DNA of 64,000 nt from Pseudobacteriovorax antillogorgiicola (GTDB taxonomy: Bacteria > Bdellovibrionota_B > Oligoflexia > Oligoflexales > Oligoflexaceae): positions 19,200-83,199 of the forward strand of contig NZ_FWZT01000031.1 of assembly GCF_900177345.1 (NCBI RefSeq). The letters run 5' to 3'. The position numbers and the translations under genes were made by a program. Position 1 is the first letter of the stretch; the number at the start of each line of letters is the position of its first letter. Below are positions 9,187-17,917 of the stretch, piece after piece. Under the pieces are notes generated by a model. It saw only the letters and a program-made list of their open reading frames with translations. It was not told where the DNA came from and did not search any database.

Positions 9187-9771
9187 TTACTTTGCAACCA
9201 GCTTGTTAGCTACGGCAAAGGCTTTCTCCATATCAGGCATCAATGTGATGTCATCGTTGATTTGAAGATGAACAATTTTACCAGTGGCATCCGTCACCAT
9301 CACTGCCCGGGCTAATAATTCGGGCCCTTTCATTAGCAGCCCTGATTTTTTTCCGAATCTGCCATGACTAAAATCAGAGATGTAATCGATATTCTGGAGC
9401 TTGCCAGCCTCAGCAAAACGCTTTTGGGCCATTGGCGTATCGCGGCTCACTGTTATTTTTCGAACCGCTGGATTCAGAAGATCGCTTTCGCCTAGAATAT
9501 GGGTCTGTGCTTCGCAAACCTTGGTATCGATCGACGGCACAATGCTAACGACGGAAACTGTATTCACTGCTGGGTAACCAATTTCTTGAAGCATCGGATT
9601 GATATTGTCTCCTACCTCCAAGTTGCCCTTATATAAGGGGATCGATTGACCCTGTCGCTTGACAGAAGTTCCCGACGCAACAGACTCTTTAGTGACTGGC
9701 ATCTTGCTATAGTCAGTAGACGCGCAGCCAGTAGCAAGTGCGGCAGCGAGAATGAGGCTCGTTCGAAACAT
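9187..9771 (-). CDS. tpx: Thiol-peroxidase-like lipoprotein (Tpx family), no resolving Cys
   Basis: 194 residues. The signal ends in lipobox LATGC (Cys16), so the enzyme should be membrane-anchored, unlike cytoplasmic or soluble Tpx. The peroxiredoxin core is clear: VPSIDTKVCEAQT with peroxidatic Cys86, RDTPMAQKRF, and LLARAVMVTDATGKIVHLQ near the end, in the same order as E. coli Tpx. In classical Tpx the resolving Cys follows the AQ-x-RF motif (RFC). Here that residue is Ala120, and there is no other Cys in the mature domain apart from the lipidated one. It may therefore work as a 1-Cys peroxidase that needs an external thiol. Confidence 0.85.
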   Translation of the reverse strand: MFRTSLILAAALATGCASTDYSKMPVTKESVASGTSVKRQGQSIPLYKGNLEVGDNINPMLQEIGYPAVNTVSVVSIVPSIDTKVCEAQTHILGESDLLNPAVRKITVSRDTPMAQKRFAEAGKLQNIDYISDFSHGRFGKKSGLLMKGPELLARAVMVTDATGKIVHLQINDDITLMPDMEKAFAVANKLVAK

Positions 9772-9884
9772 GTCATGGTCCTTTCTAAGAATGAAAATTT
9801 TAACCCTGGGTCAAAATACTAGCATTGTTGCTGAGCCCAAAGTTCTTTTTTACTACAGTACTTGTCAACTGTATATTTGTGGCC

Positions 9885-10859
9885 TTATTTTGATTCGAGA
9901 ATCCCATGAGCCAGTTGCAAGCCACTTAAAAAAGCTCCCTCAACCCGACCGCCATTAAATATATCCCCAGCCATGGCTAAGTTAAGATCTGGATTCCATA
10001 AATAGGCTTGTTCATAAGCCGCAGCGGGGCGAGCGTATCGCCAGTAATGGCTAGAGCGATGGGTGATAGTCGCATTATCTAGCTGAAAAAGCTTCAAGAA
10101 CCGCTTCACGAGGATTTCCTCCATGTCATGGGCTTGCTTGGGTTCGTAGTGAGATGACCACTCTTCAGCACCGTGGAGCGTCAAACAAAGCTCGTCAGCC
10201 TTCCGCCCCTTGCTATTATTAGAGGCAAACCAAGATAAAATAGGGTCCTTCACAAACGCCCCTTGCCAAGCGAGATTGGTCTCAGGAGACAGGCCTAACA
10301 TCACACAAAAACAGGGCTTCATAGGCGGTAGAATAGAAAGCTGCCAATGATCTCCTAGGATGGCTTGACTCTGAACTGAAGGAGCTGTGGTGATGACATA
10401 ATCGAAAGGCCCCAAATCCTCGTCATTTTCGCTCACAAGATACCACTGTGGGCCGTCCTTCCTAAGGGATGTGATCCTTGTTCTAGTTTTTATGGACGCG
10501 CCTTGAAGTAGCTCCTTAACTAGGCTGTTCGCTGTGCTCGCCACATACCGAGCCTCCTTGCGAGCTGGTTCGATCTCTCCTGATTCTTTGAGATAAGCAA
10601 GCTTCGCTTCCCAGGGTAATATCAGCCCCAGTTTGAGATAGGGCTCTAGGACCGATTTGAACTCAGGGTCCCTGGCTGTGAAGAACTGAGCCCCGTGATC
10701 AAAATCACCAACACCATTCACAAAACGATGACTCATACGCCCCCCAACGCCGCGAGCCTTCTCATAAAATGCAAGTTGATATCTGTTTGCCAACCGATGG
10801 TTGATCGCCGCAGCAGCGATCCCAGTTCCAATAATGGCAATTCGCTTTTGATGACTCAT
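9885..10859 (-). CDS. Renalase-like FAD-dependent oxidoreductase
   Basis: 324 residues. The N-terminal Rossmann motif IAIIGTGIAAAAINHRL, then the flavin signature YEKARGVGGRMSHR and FDHGAQFF, are typical of the renalase/NAD(P)-FAD amine-oxidoreductase group (usual length 310-340). The C-terminal MAGDIFNGGRVEGAFLSG is the second FAD-binding motif. Family members oxidise aberrant NAD(P)H isomers or amines; the substrate here is unproven. It sits 9 bases after alkB in the same direction, so the two are probably co-transcribed. Confidence 0.87.
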   Translation of the reverse strand: MSHQKRIAIIGTGIAAAAINHRLANRYQLAFYEKARGVGGRMSHRFVNGVGDFDHGAQFFTARDPEFKSVLEPYLKLGLILPWEAKLAYLKESGEIEPARKEARYVASTANSLVKELLQGASIKTRTRITSLRKDGPQWYLVSENDEDLGPFDYVITTAPSVQSQAILGDHWQLSILPPMKPCFCVMLGLSPETNLAWQGAFVKDPILSWFASNNSKGRKADELCLTLHGAEEWSSHYEPKQAHDMEEILVKRFLKLFQLDNATITHRSSHYWRYARPAAAYEQAYLWNPDLNLAMAGDIFNGGRVEGAFLSGLQLAHGILESK

Positions 10860-10868
10860 GCCCCTCCT

Positions 10869-11453
10869 TTACAGCAGCTTTCGAAATGTCAGATTGATTC
10901 TTGGCCGATCGATCCGTAGTCGTTTCGGTAGGCAATGTAGCCAATGATCCTGGCAATCTCCCTGCATCAATAGTAGGCTCCCATCTTCGAGTTCGAGTTT
11001 AACCTTTAAGTCCTGGGTGCTACGATGCTTGAAATGGAAGCTGCGATGAGCGCCGAAGCTCACCGACGCAATACAAGGCCGACGGCCCAATTCAACTTCG
11101 TTATCCTGATGCCAGCCCATAGAATCCCTGCCATCTCGGTAGAGGTTGAGCAAAACACCATTAAAGCTCTGTCTCGCAACAGATTCCACCCGACTCTTAA
11201 TAAGAATCAGTTCTTTCGACCAAGGATCAGGAATCATGGTGATACCTGAATACCGCAGATGCTTATCTGAGTCAGCACACCAAGCTGTCAAGCGAGGCTG
11301 CATCACCTTTCGGCCAAATAGAATGATTTCCTCTTGGCGCCAGATCACGTTTTGATAAAGAGACTGGAAGAGTTGCTGCGACTCTTCCGGGCTGAAAACT
11401 TGAGGGAACAAATACGCTTCGCCATCGCGGGGCAGAAGATTTTCAGAATCCAT
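10869..11453 (-). CDS. alkB: AlkB-type alpha-ketoglutarate-dependent dioxygenase
   Basis: 194 residues, of the shorter ALKBH2/3-like type. The iron ligands are His115 and Asp117 in MGWHQDNE and His173 in HWLHCLPK. The 2-oxoglutarate-binding RPRINLTFR (residues 183-191) follows. NLYRDG and the SFGAHRSFHFKH strand also match the family. It should repair N-alkylated bases (1-meA, 3-meC) in DNA or RNA. No Ada-like regulator is nearby. It lies between the 66-residue ORF and the renalase-like gene, each spaced 9 bases, consistent with an operon. Confidence 0.93.
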   Translation of the reverse strand: MDSENLLPRDGEAYLFPQVFSPEESQQLFQSLYQNVIWRQEEIILFGRKVMQPRLTAWCADSDKHLRYSGITMIPDPWSKELILIKSRVESVARQSFNGVLLNLYRDGRDSMGWHQDNEVELGRRPCIASVSFGAHRSFHFKHRSTQDLKVKLELEDGSLLLMQGDCQDHWLHCLPKRLRIDRPRINLTFRKLL

Positions 11454-11462
11454 AGGTCCAAT

Positions 11463-11663
11463 CTATCTAAGTTTCTTAGGTGTCACCAGGGCGATGACCT
11501 CCCCTGAATCATGGTGCACCAACTCTACCCTATCTCCACGATGAGGATCAATAAAGCAGTCAACGTCGAAGACCATCTCGCAGTCGGTGTTACGCCGAGG
11601 CATCACCTGATCGACCTTAGGCTTGCCTTCTAAAAACCCCAAGACCTTCTCTAAAACCTTCAT
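11463..11663 (-). CDS. Small hypothetical protein upstream of alkB
   Basis: 66 residues, charged, no signal peptide or membrane segment. ATG at 11663 is preceded by AAGGGAGAG. The C-terminal half (FDVDCFIDPHRGDRVELVHHDSGEVIALVTPKK) looks like a small beta-barrel. It ends 9 bases before alkB, so it is likely first in the alkB operon. Function not recognised. Confidence 0.65.
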   Translation of the reverse strand: MKVLEKVLGFLEGKPKVDQVMPRRNTDCEMVFDVDCFIDPHRGDRVELVHHDSGEVIALVTPKKLR

Positions 11664-11841
11664 AATACTCTCCCTTTAGTGATCACAACACAACCGCCAT
11701 TTTATCTACTACTAGTATCGACAGCTTCAGGGAAAATATTACCGCAACAAATGAACGCACACGATCCAACCCATGGCCTTACCTTATTAAGGGCTTTAGA
11801 GAGCTGGATGAATCCGCTAATCCTAGCGCTTCTAACCACCT

Positions 11842-12774
11842 CTAGCCTAGCTGACTAATAAACAATGTAGCTAGCCCCAGGAAGCTAACGAATCCCACGA
11901 TATCGGTTATGGTGGTGAGTACTATGGATGAGCTTGTCGCTGGGTCTTGGCCGAGAGCTGTTAAAATCATGGGAATTGCAGCCCCTGAAAGACTCGCAGC
12001 TACCATAGCGATCACCATCGCCACTCCTATCACCCCAGCTAAGGCAGCCGACTGACTCCAGTAGAGAACCGATACCGAGCATAAGGCTCCGATCACCGCA
12101 CCGTTGATCAGTCCCACCGTTCCCTCTTTAACCATGACTCGCCACTTGTGACGAAGTCTGATTCCTCGAAGTGCCAGGCCCCTCATGGTCACCGCTTGGG
12201 ATTGGGCACCAGTATTTCCTGATTGCCCAGCAACCACTGGGAGTAGGACTGCTAACGCTGTGATTTTAGCAATTGTATCTTCAAAGACACCTACAACAAA
12301 CGCCGCTAGAAATGTTGTAAGGTGGTTCACGGAGAGCCATGGTAGGCGCTTTCGCACTGAAAAGAACGGCGTCGATAAGGCTTTTTCATCCTTGCTTACC
12401 CCCACCATCTTTTGCAGGTCATCCAGTGCGTCTTGATGGACAATACTCACCAGTTGTTCGTAACGAATAACCCCAAGTATCACTTGATCGTTATTCAGAA
12501 CAGGGATCGATGGCACCTGGTTTTTCTCAACCACTTCGACAATCTCATCCCTGGGAGCCATTTCTTGAACCCATGGAGTTTTTTTCGATATGTCCTTTAG
12601 CAAGGTATTGCCCTCAGCACTGATCAAATCTTGAAGATAAACTCTACCCTGCAGCACGCCATCAAAATCAACGAGAAAGACGCTACTAATGTTATGACCA
12701 CGGGCCTTTCTCAGCCTTTCGATAACGTCGTTCACACAATCGCTAGGATGGAAGACATGGAATCGTACTTCCAT
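11842..12774 (-). CDS. mgtE: MgtE magnesium transporter, CBS and membrane part (frame-split from N domain)
   Basis: 310 residues covering the two CBS domains (about 1-120) and the full five-helix membrane domain of MgtE. Diagnostic motifs are GNTGAQSQAVTMRGLALRGI, GQDPATSSSIVLTTITDIVGF, and the acidic residues of the Mg pathway in the last helices. The N-terminal superhelical domain is encoded just upstream in another frame (12732-13130). Homologues are one protein; the expected A-G-x-LM junction is recovered if one base is added near 12770. Either the gene is broken, or the CBS-channel part is made separately from its own ATG at 12774, which lies inside the first frame. Confidence 0.85.
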   Translation of the reverse strand: MEVRFHVFHPSDCVNDVIERLRKARGHNISSVFLVDFDGVLQGRVYLQDLISAEGNTLLKDISKKTPWVQEMAPRDEIVEVVEKNQVPSIPVLNNDQVILGVIRYEQLVSIVHQDALDDLQKMVGVSKDEKALSTPFFSVRKRLPWLSVNHLTTFLAAFVVGVFEDTIAKITALAVLLPVVAGQSGNTGAQSQAVTMRGLALRGIRLRHKWRVMVKEGTVGLINGAVIGALCSVSVLYWSQSAALAGVIGVAMVIAMVAASLSGAAIPMILTALGQDPATSSSIVLTTITDIVGFVSFLGLATLFISQLG

Positions 12775-13130
12775 GAGCCAGCAGAATCCAAGGGGTAACT
12801 GGAAAGGCCTTCGATCTCCTTAGCAAGGCTAGCCGGGAGCTGATCCAAAATAGACTTTCTCGCCTTTTCTTCGATTCTAAGCAAAATCCTAACCATAAGG
12901 GCTGGATCACTAGCCTTGATAATCTTTATCACAGACTTGGTTTGTTGCAGCAACTGAGCAGCTATATCAGGGTTCACGCGTTTCATAAGGATCGCGCTCG
13001 ACGAGGCCGGTAGCTGCTCAATGATTTCCAGTTGCTGTTCTGGCAGAAACGATTCAAATGCTTCCGATGCCTTACGAGGGAATTTGGTAATGAAATCCGA
13101 AATCAGGCCAAGGGCGGCGAGATCTTTCAT
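12732..13130 (-). CDS. mgtE: MgtE N-terminal domain, frame-split
   Basis: 132 residues. Residues 1-115 are the MgtE N domain, with helical repeats such as LPASSSAILMKRVNPDIAAQLLQ, ending in the EGLSSYPLDSAG motif that precedes the first CBS domain. After DSAGS the frame drifts into 13 unrelated residues and stops, while the next frame continues with the correct CBS sequence, so one base is missing. The ATG overlaps the stop of the 50-residue ORF as ATGA, showing translational coupling. In MgtE the N domain closes the channel when Mg is high, so loss of linkage would deregulate it. Confidence 0.8.
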   Translation of the reverse strand: MKDLAALGLISDFITKFPRKASEAFESFLPEQQLEIIEQLPASSSAILMKRVNPDIAAQLLQQTKSVIKIIKASDPALMVRILLRIEEKARKSILDQLPASLAKEIEGLSSYPLDSAGSWKYDSMSSILAIV

Positions 13131-13279
13131 GAGCGTTCCTCCACCTGGGGCACGACAGAAGCTGTGCTACTAACCAATGCCGAGAAACCGATCGTGTACA
13201 GTTCCCCTAAGGCCTGACCAGCAACAGAAGAATCCTCTCGGCTCAATCGCCCCCGTTTCGCTTGCTGCATCCGCTTCAT
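13127..13279 (-). CDS. Small ORF (50 aa) coupled between MscS-like gene and mgtE
   Basis: The ORF starts at ATG 13279 and stops at 13127. Its start overlaps the preceding stop as ATGA, and its own stop overlaps the mgtE N-domain start as ATGA. Two such overlaps argue that it is translated. The product starts MKRMQQAKRGRLSRED, basic, and continues with a mildly amphipathic half. No signal peptide or known motif. It could be a C-terminal piece of the upstream channel protein moved out of frame, or a small accessory protein. Confidence 0.6.
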   Translation of the reverse strand: MKRMQQAKRGRLSREDSSVAGQALGELYTIGFSALVSSTASVVPQVEERS

Positions 13280-13899
13280 CGCTTCATAGTTGTTACGATG
13301 GCCGCTGACCCCATACCAAACGAGATAGCCCCACTAAGGAGCGTACAAAATAAAACAATCAGGATTATTGAGGTTAAGAACTCGACATCAATACCAACCT
13401 GCTTGATGGATACCAGAACCGTGATCGCGCAGGTACTGACGTAGGCGATGGTGGGCAAACTATTTGCTATTTCTAAGCCTGCTGCCACCGACGTTCTACG
13501 TAAGAAATCCCTGAGAAACTTCGCCGACAGAAAACCACTGATAAGAATCAATACAGCGCCGAAGAGGTTTGGTATGAAGTTCGCGAGAATTTTCATCCAC
13601 TCCTGGAAAATATCCACACCAAATAGCTGCATGGTTAGCGCAAAAGAAATAAAAAAGGTGGTCCAGAAAAGAACCCTCGAAACACCTACAGCGATACCAT
13701 GTAACTGAAGTGGGCCAACCACCCGAAGAATACGATGGTCGTTTGACTGAAGCTTTTTTATCAGCTAAAAACTCACCTTCTTGACCAGAAATGCAGCAGC
13801 AGCTCCAAAACCGAGCACTGATAGCGCCAGGATGATATCGTAACTATAGGAGCTAAGCTGAGCGCCAAATCTCTCCTGCAAACTTGATAGTACTGACAT
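13276..13899 (-). pseudogene. MscS-type conserved TM-helix protein interrupted by an amber codon
   Basis: Translation starts at ATG 13899 (GGGAG, 7-nt spacing), runs 44 residues and meets TAG at 13765-13767. The same frame then continues without interruption to 13276. Together the parts form a small protein with an N-terminal membrane helix and the ILANFIPNLFGAVLILISGFLSA segment, the conserved TM helix found beside MscS-type channels, followed by two further helices. No MscS beta domain is present. Joined, it would be about 206 residues. TAG is an ordinary stop elsewhere in the window. It is a pseudogene, a sequencing error or a readthrough case. Confidence 0.65.
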
Positions 13900-14131
13900 G
13901 TTAAGCTCCCTATGATGGCCGCAATTCCCGCGGACATTCCAACAAATATAGAGCTGTCTCAGCATTTTCTCAAATATTTTTAATCTACTAGGGCTAACAC
14001 GCCCAAAACTTCAGCTCTGCTTTAAGGAATATTTGCGAAGAAAGCCCTGCAAAAAGTTGGGTAGTCTTCAGATTGGGCCTAATACCCTAGGCCTCGCAGC
14101 TCAACAAGCTCTGCACGCCCCGCTAGATTCA

Positions 14132-15109
14132 TTAACCCAAGCGTCGTGCATCATGAGGGATCACTTGGTTATGAATGAGATCTTGCTGGCTCATGAACAG
14201 CTCCAAAACTGAAAGGGATTCTTCAATCATCCTTCGCCCATGGCCTATAGGAATCCGTCCTGTATCTGATAATAAGGTAAATATTCCGTCGCTCTTGCCC
14301 TGGTCAAGATCTACTGTAAGATAGTCTCTTTGAAAAAGTTTGAAGGTAAACATCTTCTGTAACAGCGTTTTTATAGGATGATCATCCAAGTAGATAGCTC
14401 GCTCGATAACTTCAAGCACTAGGTAGGCATGAAGGCTTCGCCGCTTATAAGCTTGCTCAAATGATTCGAAAACTTTCTTCGTTTCCTTTAGCACTAAGTC
14501 ATCCCAGCCTTGATTCAGATCGAGGGCTGACATAGAGCCTTCCACAGTTAGCACGTACGCTTGCATATCGGTAATCATCGTTTCCATATGACGCGGCAAG
14601 CTTGCTTCAGAATCGTAGAAAGACTCAAGCCGAGTGGCAAGATACTTGCTTTGAGCGAAGGTTAGCTTAGCAATCTTCATAAATGTGCTAGGATCTTTCG
14701 CAAAAGCATTTTCTAGTGGAGTTTCGGGGAATCTAAAAGAGTTAATAAAATAGCGAAACTTTGTATAGAATGGAATAGGATCGAGAAAGATGCTAAACCA
14801 GCGGCTCCGACAGGTAAAATCATCTGAGTTCGCCCAATGCTCGAATTTTATCCATTCAATCTCCAGTCTTTTTTTGGAACCTGTTAGCTTTGAGCTTACA
14901 AAACATACTGGGAGATGAGCAAGCTTGTGGAGCAACCATTGGCAGGAGTCATGCTCAGGTTTTTGAGAAAAAAAGGACAAACCTTCGATAACCCGATTGC
15001 GATCAGAATGATCTAGGTTGATGTAAATCTGCTCTCTGGGTCCTTGAAGTATCAAACGCTTTCCCTGAACAGCTCCCGATATATCTGGATATGGCAAATA
15101 GTATCTCAT
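14132..15109 (-). CDS. Hypothetical cytoplasmic protein after the motor operon
   Basis: 325 residues from ATG 15109, preceded by GGGAG at 6 nt; an ATG 33 bases further upstream has no such site. No signal peptide or membrane segment. The sequence is a mix of beta-rich N-terminal and alpha-helical C-terminal parts. Its family is not recognised. A terminator lies between it and the motor operon, and it points the same way, so it has its own promoter or depends on readthrough. Confidence 0.7.
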   Translation of the reverse strand: MRYYLPYPDISGAVQGKRLILQGPREQIYINLDHSDRNRVIEGLSFFSQKPEHDSCQWLLHKLAHLPVCFVSSKLTGSKKRLEIEWIKFEHWANSDDFTCRSRWFSIFLDPIPFYTKFRYFINSFRFPETPLENAFAKDPSTFMKIAKLTFAQSKYLATRLESFYDSEASLPRHMETMITDMQAYVLTVEGSMSALDLNQGWDDLVLKETKKVFESFEQAYKRRSLHAYLVLEVIERAIYLDDHPIKTLLQKMFTFKLFQRDYLTVDLDQGKSDGIFTLLSDTGRIPIGHGRRMIEESLSVLELFMSQQDLIHNQVIPHDARRLG

Positions 15110-15148
15110 GACATCTCCCTGCGGTTCATCCCAGTGTATCACTGTGGC

Positions 15149-15176
15149 AAAAAAAAAGCTGCCAAACGGCAGCTTT
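15149..15176 (-). terminator. Intrinsic terminator of the motor operon
   Basis: On the minus strand the stem AAAGCTGCC / GGCAGCTTT with loop GTTT is followed by an uninterrupted run of nine Ts. It lies about 20 bases after the stop of the 906-residue gene. A textbook Rho-independent terminator. Confidence 0.92.
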
Positions 15177-15196
15177 CTGGATCAGATTATATTGTA

Positions 15197-17917
15197 TTAA
15201 GGTTCTTTCGGGTCTGAAGGCAGCAGGGGAGGTATTTTATTTTTCTCTCGCTCCTCCTTGGCCTCAGCGATCTTTCGCTTCTGCTCATCGATTCTAAAGG
15301 TATAGATATCATTATAGTGGACAGATTCGTAGACCTTGTAGCCAGCTGCCCCTATGAGAGCTAAGATCAGAGCTAATCGAGCCAAGCGTACAATCACACT
15401 GGTACGTCGTTTCACTCTCTGCTTCGAGCTGATATGATGATTGAGCCAAACAATTCTATTTTTGAACGTTGCATTATTAAAGTAGCTATCCTCTTCTGAT
15501 TCTTTATCTTCAGCAAGAATGATGTCGAGAATCTCATGACTTCGAATCCAAAGCTGCTGACCATCGGCATTGTTGGTTAACACTGATTTATCATCATTTT
15601 GACGTAAATATAAATATTGAAGCATATGAGGAATTCCACGATAGGCTGCTACCAAAGAATCCTTAATCAAATGAGGATAGCGGCTGTAGTTACGCTTATA
15701 GGTTCGCGTCAGATACTCTCCAAAGGACCTAAATCCGCCAGGCAGCCTCCAACGTACTTCAGACAAAGAATTGCTGAAGCTTTTGAACAAGCTGTGCCTA
15801 GCATAAACGGCACCGAGTTCACTGAGGAGAAGACCATACATAAAGTCCTGGTAGTGTTCAGTCCGTGTCTCCACCTTGCGAACAAAGTCTGGATCTTCGT
15901 CCTCTTCTTGATCCACAGCTTGCTCTGGGAGCTCTGGCTCTGGCTCATCGACGGACAAGCCTTTCTCACCCAACGCTTCGACTTCGAAGTCTTTAAACGA
16001 TGTAAGATTCTTAAACTGTTCGAACTTCATAAACTTGGATTTGAGCTTTTTATCTTGTCTGATCTTTAATTCCTCGTCCTCGTCCTCGTCCTCTGAATCT
16101 AGTTCTTCGCTATCTTCATCGGGCTCGAAGGTCACCGGAATCTCCTCGATTGGTGCAGTATCATCTTCGGGCTGATCCTCTAGATTTCCTATGGCAAGAT
16201 CAATTAACTCCTGATCAATCACAATTCGAGCCTTGCCTAGAGCACCACCGTAGCTAATCACACCCTCCGCCTTTTGTGCTAAAAATAGGGTATTTTTGAT
16301 CAGCCGTGGCTCCATCGTCAGGTCATTACGGGCTAGGTATTCTTCAAAGTAGCGCTGGAGGGCTTTATGATGCTCATTGTCAGAGCGGGCCTTACCGATG
16401 ATTCGTTTTCTATCCTTTATAAGAGTCAGACTCTCCGAAATCAAGGCGAGAACAAACAAACTTAGCAAACCAATCACAGGGACTGCCAAGGTCCAATAGA
16501 GTAAGTCGGGTAGCAGTGATGACTGTTTTAGCCACCACAAAATCCCAATACTTGGAGCTAAAACAATTGTCATAATCACCAAGCGCCAGCTCGAAATCAG
16601 AGCCCATGATTTGAGTAACGAGGGTTGAACACGGTTTGCAAAACTATCAAAACCATAGATCCTAGGGAAAATAACCTTGCTAAGAAACACCAGCATGAGA
16701 CCCCAAAGGAGACCGCCAACGATTGGATAGATCTTTAGGCCAATTTCTAGCAGAACTGCGGGAACACTATAAGGATCGTCGATTCCCAGGATTTCAAAAA
16801 ATTTTTCTTTACTAACCAAGTCTTCGGAGGTTAGTGCTTCAAGGTCCTGACGAGCCTCAATAGAATCTAGAATGCCTCCATGACGACTGAACGCTCGGAT
16901 CTTTTTGAACATTTCTATCTTGAAATGATTCAAATCACTTCCAGCTTTAATCTTGTAAATGCTGTCTGATATGAGTTCTTCGTTTTGTATATCATAGATT
17001 TGAAGGATTAGATCATCGTAAACGATCTTACCTTTTATGAAGATATGAACACCTTCTCGACCAAGCCACTCTAATTGGCAATTGAGTGGATAACATGTTT
17101 CATGAAACTCAGCTGGTGCGGGACGGCCTTCGAGACGCTCAAAGCCTGAAAGGACGTGAAAGGTTGTGCGCTCCATCGCTCTTGCTATCCAGCCATGCTG
17201 AAAAAGGTCCGATTCAAAGCTAACAACAAAAACTCCAGGCATCTTCTGCTCGTCCTTGTCCTCCTCCTCAGATTCTTGGGGCTTTTCCTTAGCCTTAATG
17301 AGGCCCTGAGTCATCGATGCATCAGCCGTTATAAATTGGATCAAGGCTGATGAGCATGCCTGCCATGTGGAATGTCCATAGTCTGCTTGTTTCCGGCAGA
17401 AGGAATCTATTGAGATCGCAAAACAATCCTCTTTCCGCGTTAAGCAAGTAATCTCTGGGGATATACGAAAGCTTGTGGCTAGCTCAGCATAGCGATTCCA
17501 TAGCTCTTCTTGTAGTGAATTTTTGTGGCTATCAGGACTTTGCAGGATTTTTACCTGCTCTCGTGCGCTAATGAAGTCACGAAGACCTAGCTCTCCAGCG
17601 ACAAGAATATCGAGAACCTTGTGACAACCATTGCGATCTCGCTCGTCAAACTCTTGGCAGTAGTCTTTCGCACCTTGACTCAAACACTGTACTTTTAATT
17701 CCAGATCCGAGGACCGGCAACTTGTCTTCTTCATAAAAGCTACGTATTCACGGAACTTGTTTATGTCGTCCTTGCTATAAAGGGTAAAATGATCGATTGC
17801 CTGCCGTATATGCTCCGCGCGATTTACTGCTGCATAGGGAGAACCATCGCCATCTTGTGCTGACAATGAAGCGAAGGGTAAGCTGACTAGAATCAGAAGG
17901 ACTATCGATCGCATCAT
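15197..17917 (-). CDS. Large membrane protein of motor operon, Cys-rich exported domain
   Basis: 906 residues. A Sec signal (1-20, SLSAQ) leads a roughly 360-residue exported domain with many Cys, spaced as in TPR/Sel1-like helical repeats. Then come three membrane segments between about 388 and 490, a long cytoplasmic region with strongly acidic patches (EEDEDEELK type) around 580-670, a further helical domain, and a last membrane helix near 855-875 with a charged tail. No family recognised. Its ATG shares one base with the stop of the preceding gene (TAATG), so translation is coupled. It is probably a structural partner of the MotA/MotB-like pair. Confidence 0.75.
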   Translation of the reverse strand: MMRSIVLLILVSLPFASLSAQDGDGSPYAAVNRAEHIRQAIDHFTLYSKDDINKFREYVAFMKKTSCRSSDLELKVQCLSQGAKDYCQEFDERDRNGCHKVLDILVAGELGLRDFISAREQVKILQSPDSHKNSLQEELWNRYAELATSFRISPEITCLTRKEDCFAISIDSFCRKQADYGHSTWQACSSALIQFITADASMTQGLIKAKEKPQESEEEDKDEQKMPGVFVVSFESDLFQHGWIARAMERTTFHVLSGFERLEGRPAPAEFHETCYPLNCQLEWLGREGVHIFIKGKIVYDDLILQIYDIQNEELISDSIYKIKAGSDLNHFKIEMFKKIRAFSRHGGILDSIEARQDLEALTSEDLVSKEKFFEILGIDDPYSVPAVLLEIGLKIYPIVGGLLWGLMLVFLSKVIFPRIYGFDSFANRVQPSLLKSWALISSWRLVIMTIVLAPSIGILWWLKQSSLLPDLLYWTLAVPVIGLLSLFVLALISESLTLIKDRKRIIGKARSDNEHHKALQRYFEEYLARNDLTMEPRLIKNTLFLAQKAEGVISYGGALGKARIVIDQELIDLAIGNLEDQPEDDTAPIEEIPVTFEPDEDSEELDSEDEDEDEELKIRQDKKLKSKFMKFEQFKNLTSFKDFEVEALGEKGLSVDEPEPELPEQAVDQEEDEDPDFVRKVETRTEHYQDFMYGLLLSELGAVYARHSLFKSFSNSLSEVRWRLPGGFRSFGEYLTRTYKRNYSRYPHLIKDSLVAAYRGIPHMLQYLYLRQNDDKSVLTNNADGQQLWIRSHEILDIILAEDKESEEDSYFNNATFKNRIVWLNHHISSKQRVKRRTSVIVRLARLALILALIGAAGYKVYESVHYNDIYTFRIDEQKRKIAEAKEEREKNKIPPLLPSDPKEP

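Noticed and set aside
12185..12436. Plus-strand open frame inside mgtE
   Set aside because: Shadow of the conserved MgtE membrane domain on the other strand.
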